Shown: piece after piece, positions 14,460-20,891 of the stretch
How the letters are laid out: the number at the start of each line of letters is the position of its first letter
Position numbering within the stretch: position 1 is the first letter of the stretch
The notes under the pieces: model-generated
What the model saw: the letters and a program-made list of their open reading frames with translations, nothing else
Told to the model about the DNA's origin: nothing
Databases searched by the model: none
Assembly: GCA_019348265.1 (NCBI GenBank)
Contig: JAHWJV010000010.1
Location: forward strand, 1 to 20,891
Length of the DNA: 20,891 nucleotides
Source of the DNA: Gemmatimonadota bacterium
GTDB lineage: Bacteria > Gemmatimonadota > Gemmatimonadetes > Longimicrobiales > Longimicrobiaceae
Direction of reading: 5' to 3'
Translations under genes and position numbers: made by a program

Positions 14460-15698
14460 GTGAGCGAAACATTCCGGGCGGCGCGGGAGGACGAGATCAA
14501 GGCGGTGGCCCAGCTGGTGGCGCACAGCTTCGTCGCGCGGTCGGCGAGCCAGCACGAGGACTCGCTCCGCAAGGGGCCGTGGGGGGGCGTGGAGACGCTC
14601 TGGGTCGCGGAGGAGGGCGGCAGACTCATCGGCGCGTGCCAGCTCCTCCCGCTCAAGCAGTGGATCGGCGGAGCCACCCTCCCGGTGATGGGGCTCGGCA
14701 CCGTCACGGTCGCCCCCACCCACCGCCGGCGCGGCCTCGCGGCCCGGCTGATCAAGAGCGCGATGGCCGAAGCCCGCGCGCGCGGCGACCTCGCGACGGC
14801 GCTCTACCCCTTCCGCGTCTCCTTCTACGAGCGGCTCGGCTACGGCCGCGCAGGGGAGGCGCACCAGTACCGCGTCCCCCCGGAGGTCATCCCCGATGCG
14901 CCGGAGCGATCCGGCGTGAAGCTGATGGAGGACGAGACGGACGCCGCCGCCATCCGCGGCATCTACGAGCGATGGGTGCGCGGCCAGAGCGGTCAGCTGG
15001 AGCGCACCGACGAGGCATGGGCGCGCATCCTCGCCCCGGACGAGCGAGCGGCGGTGCTCTACCGCAACGACGCGGGCGAGGCGGAGGGTTACGCCATCGT
15101 TCGCTACCGCGCAGACATCCCCCTGGAGGAGCGTTACCTCGAGGTGCAGGAGCGGGCCTGGCTCACCAGCCGCGCCCGGCGCGGCCTCTACGCCTGGCTC
15201 GGTACGCTGGGTGACCAGTGGCGCATCCTCATCTACCGTGCGCACGTGAACGAGCGCTTCGGTGACCGCATCGAGGAGCCCCGCATCCCCCCGGGCAGCG
15301 AGCCCGGGTGGAACCTCTGGTTCCCGTCGGCCGTCCTTCTGCGGGGCCCGATGTTCCGCCTGCTCGACCTCCCCGGCGCCTTCCGGGCTAGACCGCGCTT
15401 CGGCCGGGGGAGCCTGACGGTCGATCTGGAGGTGGAGGACCAGCACATCGGCGAGAACGCTGGCCACTGGCGCCTTCATCTCGAGGAGGGGAAGCCGTCC
15501 ATCGAGCGCGCGCAGCCGGGCGGAGCCGACGTCACCGTGAAGGTCTCCATCGACATCCTGTCGCGGATGTTCATCGGCGCCCTCACCCCATCCGAGGCGG
15601 TCGACCAGTCCGCAATCTGGATCGAGGGGCTCGACATGCTCCCCGCGCTGAACGCCGCCTTCAGTCTTCCCAGGCCCTGGACCTTCGACGGGTTCTGA
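14460..15698 (+). CDS. Eis-type GNAT N-acetyltransferase with SCP2-like C-terminal domain
   Basis: Acetyl-CoA-dependent acetyltransferase of the Eis family, whose known members acetylate several amines of aminoglycosides and other substrates. It has 412 residues, the usual length (about 400). The first GNAT domain (1 to about 145) holds the acetyl-CoA-binding V-T-V-A-P-T-H-R-R-R-G-L-A-A-R-L and F-Y-E-R-L-G-Y-G (from 122), the place of the Eis catalytic Tyr. A second GNAT-like domain (about 150-290) and an SCP2-like domain (about 300-412) follow. The protein ends in Phe (W-T-F-D-G-F), as in Eis, where the terminal carboxylate takes part in catalysis. The GTG at 14460 follows a purine-rich GGGGAGCGGGG stretch; the frame is open to 14328 but the added residues are not family-like and cross palindrome H. 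The true substrate is unknown. Confidence 0.88.
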   Translation: MSETFRAAREDEIKAVAQLVAHSFVARSASQHEDSLRKGPWGGVETLWVAEEGGRLIGACQLLPLKQWIGGATLPVMGLGTVTVAPTHRRRGLAARLIKSAMAEARARGDLATALYPFRVSFYERLGYGRAGEAHQYRVPPEVIPDAPERSGVKLMEDETDAAAIRGIYERWVRGQSGQLERTDEAWARILAPDERAAVLYRNDAGEAEGYAIVRYRADIPLEERYLEVQERAWLTSRARRGLYAWLGTLGDQWRILIYRAHVNERFGDRIEEPRIPPGSEPGWNLWFPSAVLLRGPMFRLLDLPGAFRARPRFGRGSLTVDLEVEDQHIGENAGHWRLHLEEGKPSIERAQPGGADVTVKVSIDILSRMFIGALTPSEAVDQSAIWIEGLDMLPALNAAFSLPRPWTFDGF

Positions 15699-15705
15699 GG
15701 CGCGA

Positions 15706-15768
15706 GAAGTGCAAAGTTCAAAGTTCGAAGTGGAACGCGACCTCTTCGAACTTTTGTAATCGCACTTC
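15706..15768. repeat. Heptamer inverted repeat I, between eis-type and SBP genes
   Basis: Arms 15706-15733 and 15741-15768 pair at 21 of 28 positions with a 7-nt loop. The left arm contains near-tandem AAAGTTC heptamers; the outer 7 bp and an inner 11-bp block pair perfectly. The words match element B. It begins 8 nt after the acetyltransferase stop. Confidence 0.75.
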
Positions 15769-15802
15769 CAGCCATCTCCACCCTTCAACCGACCCGGACC
15801 AA

Positions 15803-17458
15803 ATGAAGCGCTTACGCTACTTCGCTCTCCTGCCGATGCTGCTTCTCGCCGCCTGTGGGGGCGGCGATGAGTCGAGCGGGGACGCGGCGCAAGCAGGGAA
15901 TGGTACGCGCACCTTCAGCGGCGGGCCGGCCGGCGGCGTCGTGGTGGCGCTGCTGGACGGCGAGCCAGACGAGCTGAACCCGCTCACCTACACCAGCAGC
16001 CCCGCGTACAACGCCCTGCACCTCATGTTCAGGGCGCTGGCCCGGCGCGATTCCACGCTGAGCGGTTACCAGCCCGACCTCGCCAGCTCCTGGCAGCTTC
16101 GCCCCGATTCGACGCTGGTCCTCCAGCTGCGCCGCGACGTCCGATGGCACGACGGGAAGCCGGTGACGGCGGAGGACGTGGTCTTCACCATCGAGCGGCA
16201 GCAGGACCCGAAGACGGCCTCGCCGCGCTCGGTCGACGTGGGGCCGGTGGAGAGGGTGACGGCGCCCGACAGCTTCACGGTCGAGGTGAAGATGAGCCGG
16301 GTAGGGCCGTACGTGGTCAACGCTCTCCTCGAGGTGATGCCGGTACCCAAGCACCTGCTGCAGGGGGTGGCGTCGGAGGGGATGAAGATGGCGCCCTTCG
16401 GCAGGACCCCGGTTGGCAACGGCTTCTACCGTTTCGGGCGCTGGGATGCGGGTCAACAGCTGGTCCTCGAGGTGAACCCGGACGTTCCCGAGGGGCGCGC
16501 CGCGCTGGACCGGGTGGTTATGCGCTTCGTCCCGGACATGAACGCGGCAATGACCGAGCTGCTCGCGGGGCAGGGCGACTTGCTGAAGATCTCCGCCGAG
16601 CAGAAGGACCGCGTGGAGTCGTCCGACCAGGTCGAGCTGTATGCCGGCCCGCGGGTGCGGCCCGCCTGGATCGCCTGGAACGCCAACAGGGCGCCGATGA
16701 ACGACCCTCTGGTGCGACGCGCGCTGCTCATGGGGATCGACCGCTCGAAGCTCGCGACGGCGCTCTTCGGCGAGTCCGGTGAGGCCGCCCTCTTCCCGCT
16801 TCCGACACGGTTGCGTGAGCACAGCTCCGGCGTCCGCCCGATCCCCTACGACGTGGCCGGGGCGCGGCGTCTGCTCGAGCAGGCTGGCTGGCGGGACACG
16901 AACGGCGACCGGATCGTCGACAAGGGCGGCCGCCCGCTCCGCATCGAGGTAGACTACTTCCCCACTGAGCAGTGGCGGCAGGATGTGCTGGTCTTCGCGC
17001 AGTCGATGCTCCAGCAGATCGGCGTTCAGCTCGTTCCGCGGCCGTTCGAGCGCACGGCCTGGGTGGACCGGCTGCGCGCCCGCGAGTTCCAGGGCTCCCT
17101 CTGGGGCTGGGGTTGGGGCCCGGGTGTGGTGGGTCCCAACGCGGAGGCGGTCTTCCACAGCCGCTCCATTCCGCCCGCAGGCCCCAACTTCGCCGGCTAC
17201 AGCAACCCCCGGCTGGACGCGCTCCTCGACTCGGCCCAGGTCGCTACCGACACCACTCGAGCCCGCCAGCTCTGGCGCACCATCGAGCAGCAGGTCGTCG
17301 ACGACGCCGTCTACGCCCCGCTCTTCCTGGACCCGGAGCTCTTCGGCGTCAACCGCCGCTTCCAGAACGTGAAGTTCCGCGGCGTCGAATGGTGGGAGGA
17401 CGTCATCTACTGGTACATCCCCGCGAACCAGCGCCTGCCGCGGGATAGGACGCAGTAG
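15803..17458 (+). CDS. Peptide/solute-binding lipoprotein, SBP family 5 (OppA/DppA type)
   Basis: Binds peptides, or in some relatives metals or sugars, for an ABC importer. It has 551 residues. The lipoprotein signal M-K-R-L-R-Y-F ... L-L-L-A-A-C ends at Cys18, so it is probably lipid-anchored. Family 5 features: D-E-L-N-P-L-T (early strand), F-R-A-L-A-R-R-D-S-T-L, D-V-R-W-H-D-G-K-P-V-T-A-E-D-V-V-F-T (the family signature, about 112-129), and a C-terminal domain with D-V-A-G-A-R-R-L-L-E-Q-A-G-W and G-Y-S-N-P-R-L-D-A-L-L-D. The ATG at 15803 gives the lipobox at the right distance. No DppBCDF permease or ATPase genes are in the window, so its partner is elsewhere. The gene ends 1 nt before hairpin J. 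Confidence 0.9.
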   Translation: MKRLRYFALLPMLLLAACGGGDESSGDAAQAGNGTRTFSGGPAGGVVVALLDGEPDELNPLTYTSSPAYNALHLMFRALARRDSTLSGYQPDLASSWQLRPDSTLVLQLRRDVRWHDGKPVTAEDVVFTIERQQDPKTASPRSVDVGPVERVTAPDSFTVEVKMSRVGPYVVNALLEVMPVPKHLLQGVASEGMKMAPFGRTPVGNGFYRFGRWDAGQQLVLEVNPDVPEGRAALDRVVMRFVPDMNAAMTELLAGQGDLLKISAEQKDRVESSDQVELYAGPRVRPAWIAWNANRAPMNDPLVRRALLMGIDRSKLATALFGESGEAALFPLPTRLREHSSGVRPIPYDVAGARRLLEQAGWRDTNGDRIVDKGGRPLRIEVDYFPTEQWRQDVLVFAQSMLQQIGVQLVPRPFERTAWVDRLRAREFQGSLWGWGWGPGVVGPNAEAVFHSRSIPPAGPNFAGYSNPRLDALLDSAQVATDTTRARQLWRTIEQQVVDDAVYAPLFLDPELFGVNRRFQNVKFRGVEWWEDVIYWYIPANQRLPRDRTQ

Positions 17459-17570
17459 GGCTATCAGCTATCAGCTATCAGCTATCAGCTATCAGCTATC
17501 AGTCCCCCGCTCCCCTGGTAGAGGAGCGGGGGACTGATAGCTGATAGCTGATAGCTGATAGCTGATAGCC
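17459..17570. repeat. Heptamer hairpin J: six CTATCAG against five CTGATAG
   Basis: Six exact CTATCAG units (17461-17502) lead into TCCCCCGCTCC (17503-17513), a 9-nt loop (17514-17522), GGAGCGGGGGA (17523-17533) and five exact CTGATAG units (17534-17568). Five units plus the GC core pair with no mismatch, a 46-bp perfect stem (47 with the next G-C). It fills the whole gap between the convergent SBP and mrdA genes and should act as a strong two-way terminator. Confidence 0.95.
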
Positions 17571-17572
17571 TT

Positions 17573-19405
17573 CTATTCCGGCTTCACTCCCAGCCTCTCC
17601 GCGAGCGTCTGCTGCGTCGGGTCGGTCTTGAAGCCGTGTTTCTTGTTCAGGTAGAAGTCGGCGATCTTGGCGGCGAGGGGTGCGGCGGCGGAGGAGCCGT
17701 GCTCGCCGAACTCGACGATGGCGGCGACGGCGATCTCCGGGTCTCGGTCACGGGGGCCGGCGAAGCCGGCGAACCATGCGTGGGGCCGTTTGAGATCCTG
17801 CGAGTTCTGCGACGTGCCCGTCTTGCCGTAGAGCTTCCAGCGCTTCAGCGACGACATGTACGCGGTGCCGCCCGGCTCCGTCACCCGCGCCATCCCCTCA
17901 CGAACCGCGACCAGCGTCGGGCGGCTGACGCGAAGGTCGGTCTCGAGGGCGCGCGCGCTCGCCGAGTTCACGATGAGGTGCGGCGAGGGAGCGGTTCCGT
18001 TCCCCGCCAGCGCGGAAAAGAATTGCGTCATGCGCAGCGGCGTCTGGGCATTCGGCCCCTGCCCGATCGCGAGGCTCATCACCTCGCTCGGGGTCGGGGT
18101 CCACCCGAACCGCTTGCGGTACCACTCGGTTCCCGCCGGGAAAGTACCCTCCTCCTCGGTCGGGAGATCGATCCCGGTGGTTCTGGAGAAGCCCAGCCGG
18201 GTTCCTTCCGCGCTCAGCTGGCTAAGCCCGAGCCAGATGCCGAGCTGGTAGAAGTAGACGTTGCAGGAGTGCTGAATCGCGGCGGCGAGATCCAGGCTGC
18301 CGTGCCCTTCCTTCTTCCAGCAGCGCGAGTACCGCCCGGCGTAGCTCATGCCGCCGCTGCACCCGTACGGCATCTTGGTCTCGGGGGTGATCACCCCGCG
18401 CTCCAGCCCGATCAGCGCAGTGGCCAGCTTGAATGTCGACCCGGGCGCGTAGATGCCAGCCGTGGCGCGGTTCAACAGGGGCCGGCGCGAGTCCGTGTTC
18501 AGGCTCGTCCAGAGCTGCGGCGAGATCCCGCGGACCAGTTCGTTCGGGTCGAACGTCGGGTGCGAGTAGAGCGCCAGAACCTCCCCCGTCGAGGGAACCA
18601 TCGCCACGATCGCGCCGTTCATCCCCTTGGGGAAGATGCTGTGCGCGAACCGCTGCAGGTCCAGGTCGAGGGTGAGCCGGATATCCTTGCCGGCCTTCGG
18701 TTTCTTCGCCTGCTCCGGCGCCAGCATCCCGATCACCTTCCCGCGCGCGTCCACCTCGACGTAGCGGGCGCCGTCCGTTCCGCTCAGGCTGAACTCGTAC
18801 TGCTTCTCGAGTCCCGCCTTTCCGATCCAGCGACCCTGCTGATACTCGGCCTCCTTGTACTCCGGAAGCTGGAGCTGCTCCTTGCTGATCTCAGCGACGT
18901 AGCCGATCATGTGGCCGATCGCGGCTCCGGCCGGATAGTAGCGCTTGGGCCGATCGACGACGAGGAGGTTCGGGAAGGAGGTGCGGCGCTCCTCCAGCGT
19001 TGCTACCTGCGAAAACGTCGCATCGGTGGTGACCTCGAGGAGATCGTGGGGGCGGCCGGCGCGCGTTTCCAGCAACTTCTCGATGTCCTCGTTGGCGAGA
19101 CCGAGGAAGGGCTGCAGATCGACGAGTGTCTCCTTGATCACCTCCGCGGTGCCCGGCATGAGCATCACCGCGAACCCGGGGATGCTGGTCGCGACGATCT
19201 CGCCGTTGCGGTCGTAGATCGTCCCGCGCGGCGCGGGGATGACGACGGGCCGAAGACGGTTGTCCTCGGACATCACCATGTATTGAGACCCGCTCACCAC
19301 CTGCGTCTGAAAGAACGCGGTGAGGAGCGTCGCGACGACGAAACTGATCGCGAAGAGCGCGCACATGGTGCGGCGCTGGCGAGTATCGGGTTGAAATAGC
19401 CTCAT
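17573..19405 (-). CDS. mrdA: Penicillin-binding protein 2, peptidoglycan transpeptidase
   Basis: Class B PBP that cross-links wall peptides during cell elongation, working with RodA and MreBCD at the inner membrane. It has 610 residues, normal for the family. A short cytoplasmic tail and one transmembrane helix (about 14-34, C-A-L-F-A-I-S-F-V-V-A-T-L-L-T-A-F-F) precede the dimerisation/pedestal domain with A-P-R-G-T-I-Y-D-R-N-G and the transpeptidase domain. Active-site motifs are S323-T-F-K326, S380-C-N382 and K528-T-G-T. The loop between the first two holds C-S-G-G-M-S-Y-A-G-R-Y-S-R-C, with a Cys pair as in many PBP2s. Usual neighbours mreC, mreD and rodA are absent: a nucleotidyltransferase lies 101 nt upstream and hairpin J lies 2 nt downstream. 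A GGTGA lies 5 nt before the ATG. Confidence 0.95.
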   Translation of the reverse strand: MRLFQPDTRQRRTMCALFAISFVVATLLTAFFQTQVVSGSQYMVMSEDNRLRPVVIPAPRGTIYDRNGEIVATSIPGFAVMLMPGTAEVIKETLVDLQPFLGLANEDIEKLLETRAGRPHDLLEVTTDATFSQVATLEERRTSFPNLLVVDRPKRYYPAGAAIGHMIGYVAEISKEQLQLPEYKEAEYQQGRWIGKAGLEKQYEFSLSGTDGARYVEVDARGKVIGMLAPEQAKKPKAGKDIRLTLDLDLQRFAHSIFPKGMNGAIVAMVPSTGEVLALYSHPTFDPNELVRGISPQLWTSLNTDSRRPLLNRATAGIYAPGSTFKLATALIGLERGVITPETKMPYGCSGGMSYAGRYSRCWKKEGHGSLDLAAAIQHSCNVYFYQLGIWLGLSQLSAEGTRLGFSRTTGIDLPTEEEGTFPAGTEWYRKRFGWTPTPSEVMSLAIGQGPNAQTPLRMTQFFSALAGNGTAPSPHLIVNSASARALETDLRVSRPTLVAVREGMARVTEPGGTAYMSSLKRWKLYGKTGTSQNSQDLKRPHAWFAGFAGPRDRDPEIAVAAIVEFGEHGSSAAAPLAAKIADFYLNKKHGFKTDPTQQTLAERLGVKPE

Positions 19406-19506
19406 TTTTTCACCAGATGCAGCGGGACCGAAGCGCCGCGGGAGGGGGCGCCAGGTGCCGTGTCCAAGCGCAAAGATCGTTCCCTAAGCAGATATCCCGC
19501 AACGGC

Positions 19507-20301
19507 TCATCGGTTCCCCGGAAGGGCCGCTTCGAGCCGCCGCGCCCTGCGTCTCACGTCCAGGCGCAGGAGGTCGACGCCTTGGGCCGCGCCAGCCGGC
19601 CCACCAGGGGGCGGAGGCACTGGATGCTCGTCGTCCTGGCCGCCCTCGCCGAAGGAGTCTCGCGCCCAGTTCAGCAGCTCGTCCATTCCCGGTGTCGTCG
19701 TGCCGGGCGCGGTGGATTTGCGGTACGCGTCGATGACCTCGCCGCGCCGAGGGCGCGTGATCCCGAGCGTGAGCAGGACGGCGGTGCAGCCGCGGACCAA
19801 GTCGTCGCGCGCCCGGAGGGATGCGCCCGCGATGTCGCCGCGATCGAGGTATGCGCGGAACTCGTCGCTCCCCTCCGCGATGCGATCCAGCAGGGAGCGC
19901 ACGCAACGAAGGGCATCATACGGGGTGAAGGGGAGCGGCGGGATCGGCCGGGCGGCGGCCCAGAGCGGGACCGAGTCCTCCAGAGCGTCCACGAGCATCG
20001 GCGTCCGGCTTCCCGTCTCCAGGTCCGGGAGGGACACGGACCAGGCGGTGATCGGCACGTCGGTTTCGCGCGCGACCTCGTCGGCGAGCATCTCGGCGTG
20101 CGTGGCGTGCGGCTCGCGGTCCCAGGCGAGACGTCGGAAGATCAGCAGGACGTCGACGTCGGAATCGGGCCGCGCGGTGCCGCGCGCCTTGGAGCCGAAG
20201 AGCGACGCCTGAAAGAGATCCGCCTGGACGAAACGCCGGACGCGCTCGATGAAGCGGCCGGCTGCGTCCCACTCGCGAGCGTCGAGCGGTGGATGGTTCA
20301 T
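19507..20301 (-). CDS. Nucleotidyltransferase-domain protein (pol-beta superfamily)
   Basis: It has 264 residues. The N-terminal nucleotidyltransferase motif is G36-S-K-A-R-G-T-A-R-P-D-S-D48-V-D50, with the two metal-binding Asp present. This class transfers nucleotides to small molecules, RNA or proteins, and includes MNT antitoxins and aminoglycoside ANT enzymes. The middle part (about 115-200) is helical (F-T-P-Y-D-A-L-R-C-V-R-S-L-L, then A-R-D-D-L-V-R-G-C-T-A-V-L-L-T-L-G) and resembles a HEPN-like helical bundle, but the RNase R-x4-6-H motif is not seen. The C-terminal ~50 residues are Pro/Arg-rich and poorly conserved in look. The ATG at 20301 is the start closest to the domain; longer readings from 20814 overlap the L,D-transpeptidase gene and are rejected. 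Function is unknown beyond the fold. Confidence 0.8.
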   Translation of the reverse strand: MNHPPLDAREWDAAGRFIERVRRFVQADLFQASLFGSKARGTARPDSDVDVLLIFRRLAWDREPHATHAEMLADEVARETDVPITAWSVSLPDLETGSRTPMLVDALEDSVPLWAAARPIPPLPFTPYDALRCVRSLLDRIAEGSDEFRAYLDRGDIAGASLRARDDLVRGCTAVLLTLGITRPRRGEVIDAYRKSTAPGTTTPGMDELLNWARDSFGEGGQDDEHPVPPPPGGPAGAAQGVDLLRLDVRRRARRLEAALPGNR

Positions 20302-20344
20302 GCGCCCGGGCAGGGGCAAATCGCACGCCCATCGCAGACGAATA

Positions 20345-20377
20345 GCGGGTGGAGCGGCCGCTGGCCTCTCCACCCGC
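20345..20377 (-). terminator. Hairpin after the L,D-transpeptidase gene
   Basis: GCGGGTGGAG (20345-20354) pairs perfectly over 10 bp with CTCCACCCGC (20368-20377), with a 13-nt loop. It lies 22 nt after the Ldt stop on the minus strand. No T-run follows, so a simple intrinsic terminator is likely but not certain. Confidence 0.55.
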
Positions 20378-20399
20378 CCGGCGTCTCCGAGGGAAACGT

Positions 20400-20891
20400 C
20401 TACCGTTCTACCGCGACCCGCTCGGGGGCCCTCTTCAGCCCGCCAGCGAAAGCCTGGGACACCGGCAAGGCGAACGCCGTCTTCGTTGCCTTTGCGCGCG
20501 CTACCAGCTTCTGAATGTCGGCGCCGCGGACGCCGCTTACGTCGTAACCCGCGGAGAGCAGCGCCTGATACACCGCTTCCGTGTGCACCGCGTTGTACTT
20601 GTAGATGTCCGGGTACACGCGGACGGTGTCGTTGCGAACCTCGATCGGATCGTAGCGGATCGTGAGCTGCACCGAATCCCGGAACGCGACGGTGCGAGTC
20701 GTGCCGCTGCGCGCGAGGATGCGATCGATCTCCGCGTTCGTGACCTGCGGAGCGGCGCGGCTGTGGACGAGACGTGCGAGCGCGATCACGTCCGCGTTCA
20801 GCATGCGAACGCATCCGTGCGACGCCGCCTGCCCTATGTTCTCCCGGTCCGGCGTGCCGTGGATGAAGTAGAGAGGGAGGAAGAACAGCTT
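20400..20891 (-). CDS. L,D-transpeptidase (YkuD domain), C-terminal part, runs off the window
   Basis: The minus-strand frame is open to the right edge and ends at 20400, giving 163 residues of the C-terminal part. The first 30 residues carry the YkuD active site: Y-F-I-H-G-T-P, then S-H-G-C-V-R-M, with catalytic Cys and His both present. An ORF starting at the ATG at 20804 would begin just after the active-site Cys and would miss it. L,D-transpeptidases make 3-3 peptidoglycan cross-links or attach lipoprotein to the wall in the periplasm. After the motif there is a helix and a stretch with V-Q-L-T-I-R-Y-D-P-I-E-V and V-Y-P-D-I-Y-K-Y-N-A-V-H, longer than a bare YkuD end and similar to ErfK/YkuD proteins with an extra tail. 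The gene shares direction with mrdA. Confidence 0.88.
   Translation of the reverse strand, partial: KLFFLPLYFIHGTPDRENIGQAASHGCVRMLNADVIALARLVHSRAAPQVTNAEIDRILARSGTTRTVAFRDSVQLTIRYDPIEVRNDTVRVYPDIYKYNAVHTEAVYQALLSAGYDVSGVRGADIQKLVARAKATKTAFALPVSQAFAGGLKRAPERVAVER

Noticed and set aside
17461..17568. CRISPR-like repeats at CTATCAG/CTGATAG
   Set aside because: Units are 7 nt and contiguous, with no spacers, and no cas gene is present; the two blocks are inverted relative to each other.
17636..19399. Long open frame of 587 codons on the plus strand
   Set aside because: It is antisense to mrdA over its whole length; the peptide is Arg/Gly/Glu-rich with no fold signature, while mrdA has all catalytic motifs.
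20302..20814. Extension of the nucleotidyltransferase upstream to 20814
   Set aside because: It overlaps the L,D-transpeptidase in another frame and the added residues are not domain-like; the domain begins just after the ATG at 20301.

Overview
The window is about 20.9 kb of GC-rich bacterial DNA. The cell it suggests is Gram-negative in envelope type: it has a TonB-dependent outer-membrane receptor whose C-terminal residue is Phe, two lipoproteins with lipoboxes, and an ECF sigma/anti-sigma pair. Gene content, base composition and very dense short intergenic repeats fit a member of Gemmatimonadota or a relative. That placement is inference, not proof. I see no tRNA, rRNA, CRISPR array, phage or insertion-sequence gene.

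Layout. Positions 2-454 hold the end of an alpha/beta hydrolase gene with an actinobacterial flavour, and the ATG of a coupled next gene. At about 455-482 this runs into the middle of dnaE (minus strand), which is cut right after its conserved A-D-L-L-R-R-A stretch, so a sequence junction lies here. Next come an osmoprotectant-type ABC ATPase and a fused substrate-binding/permease protein (plus), a VLCAD/ACAD9-like acyl-CoA dehydrogenase (minus), an SDR fused to a DUF1990-like domain (plus), an ECF sigma / zinc-finger anti-sigma / TonB-dependent receptor operon (plus, overlapping ends), a NamZ-like exo-N-acetylmuramidase lipoprotein (minus), an Eis-type acetyltransferase and an oligopeptide-binding lipoprotein (plus). 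The last three genes are on the minus strand: PBP2 (mrdA), a nucleotidyltransferase, and the catalytic end of an L,D-transpeptidase that runs off the window. Three of the genes act on peptidoglycan: NamZ, PBP2 and Ldt.

The most striking signal is not a gene. Nearly every gap between non-overlapping genes from dnaE to mrdA holds one long inverted repeat, and most of these have arms built from a 7- or 8-nt word repeated in near-tandem. The word differs by locus: GTCKTCA, AAAGTKC, TTGAATN, GTGCGAAA or CTATCAG. The same word class recurs at separate loci. They occur in convergent, divergent and tandem gaps, so they are not only terminators. One lies in frame inside dnaE, one forms the N-terminal leader of the TonB-dependent receptor, one contains the stop region of the SBP-permease gene, and one reaches the start of the ABC ATPase gene. 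Their pairing ranges from a perfect 46-bp stem (17468-17533 region) to about 70%, as expected for elements of different ages. I know no named family that fits.
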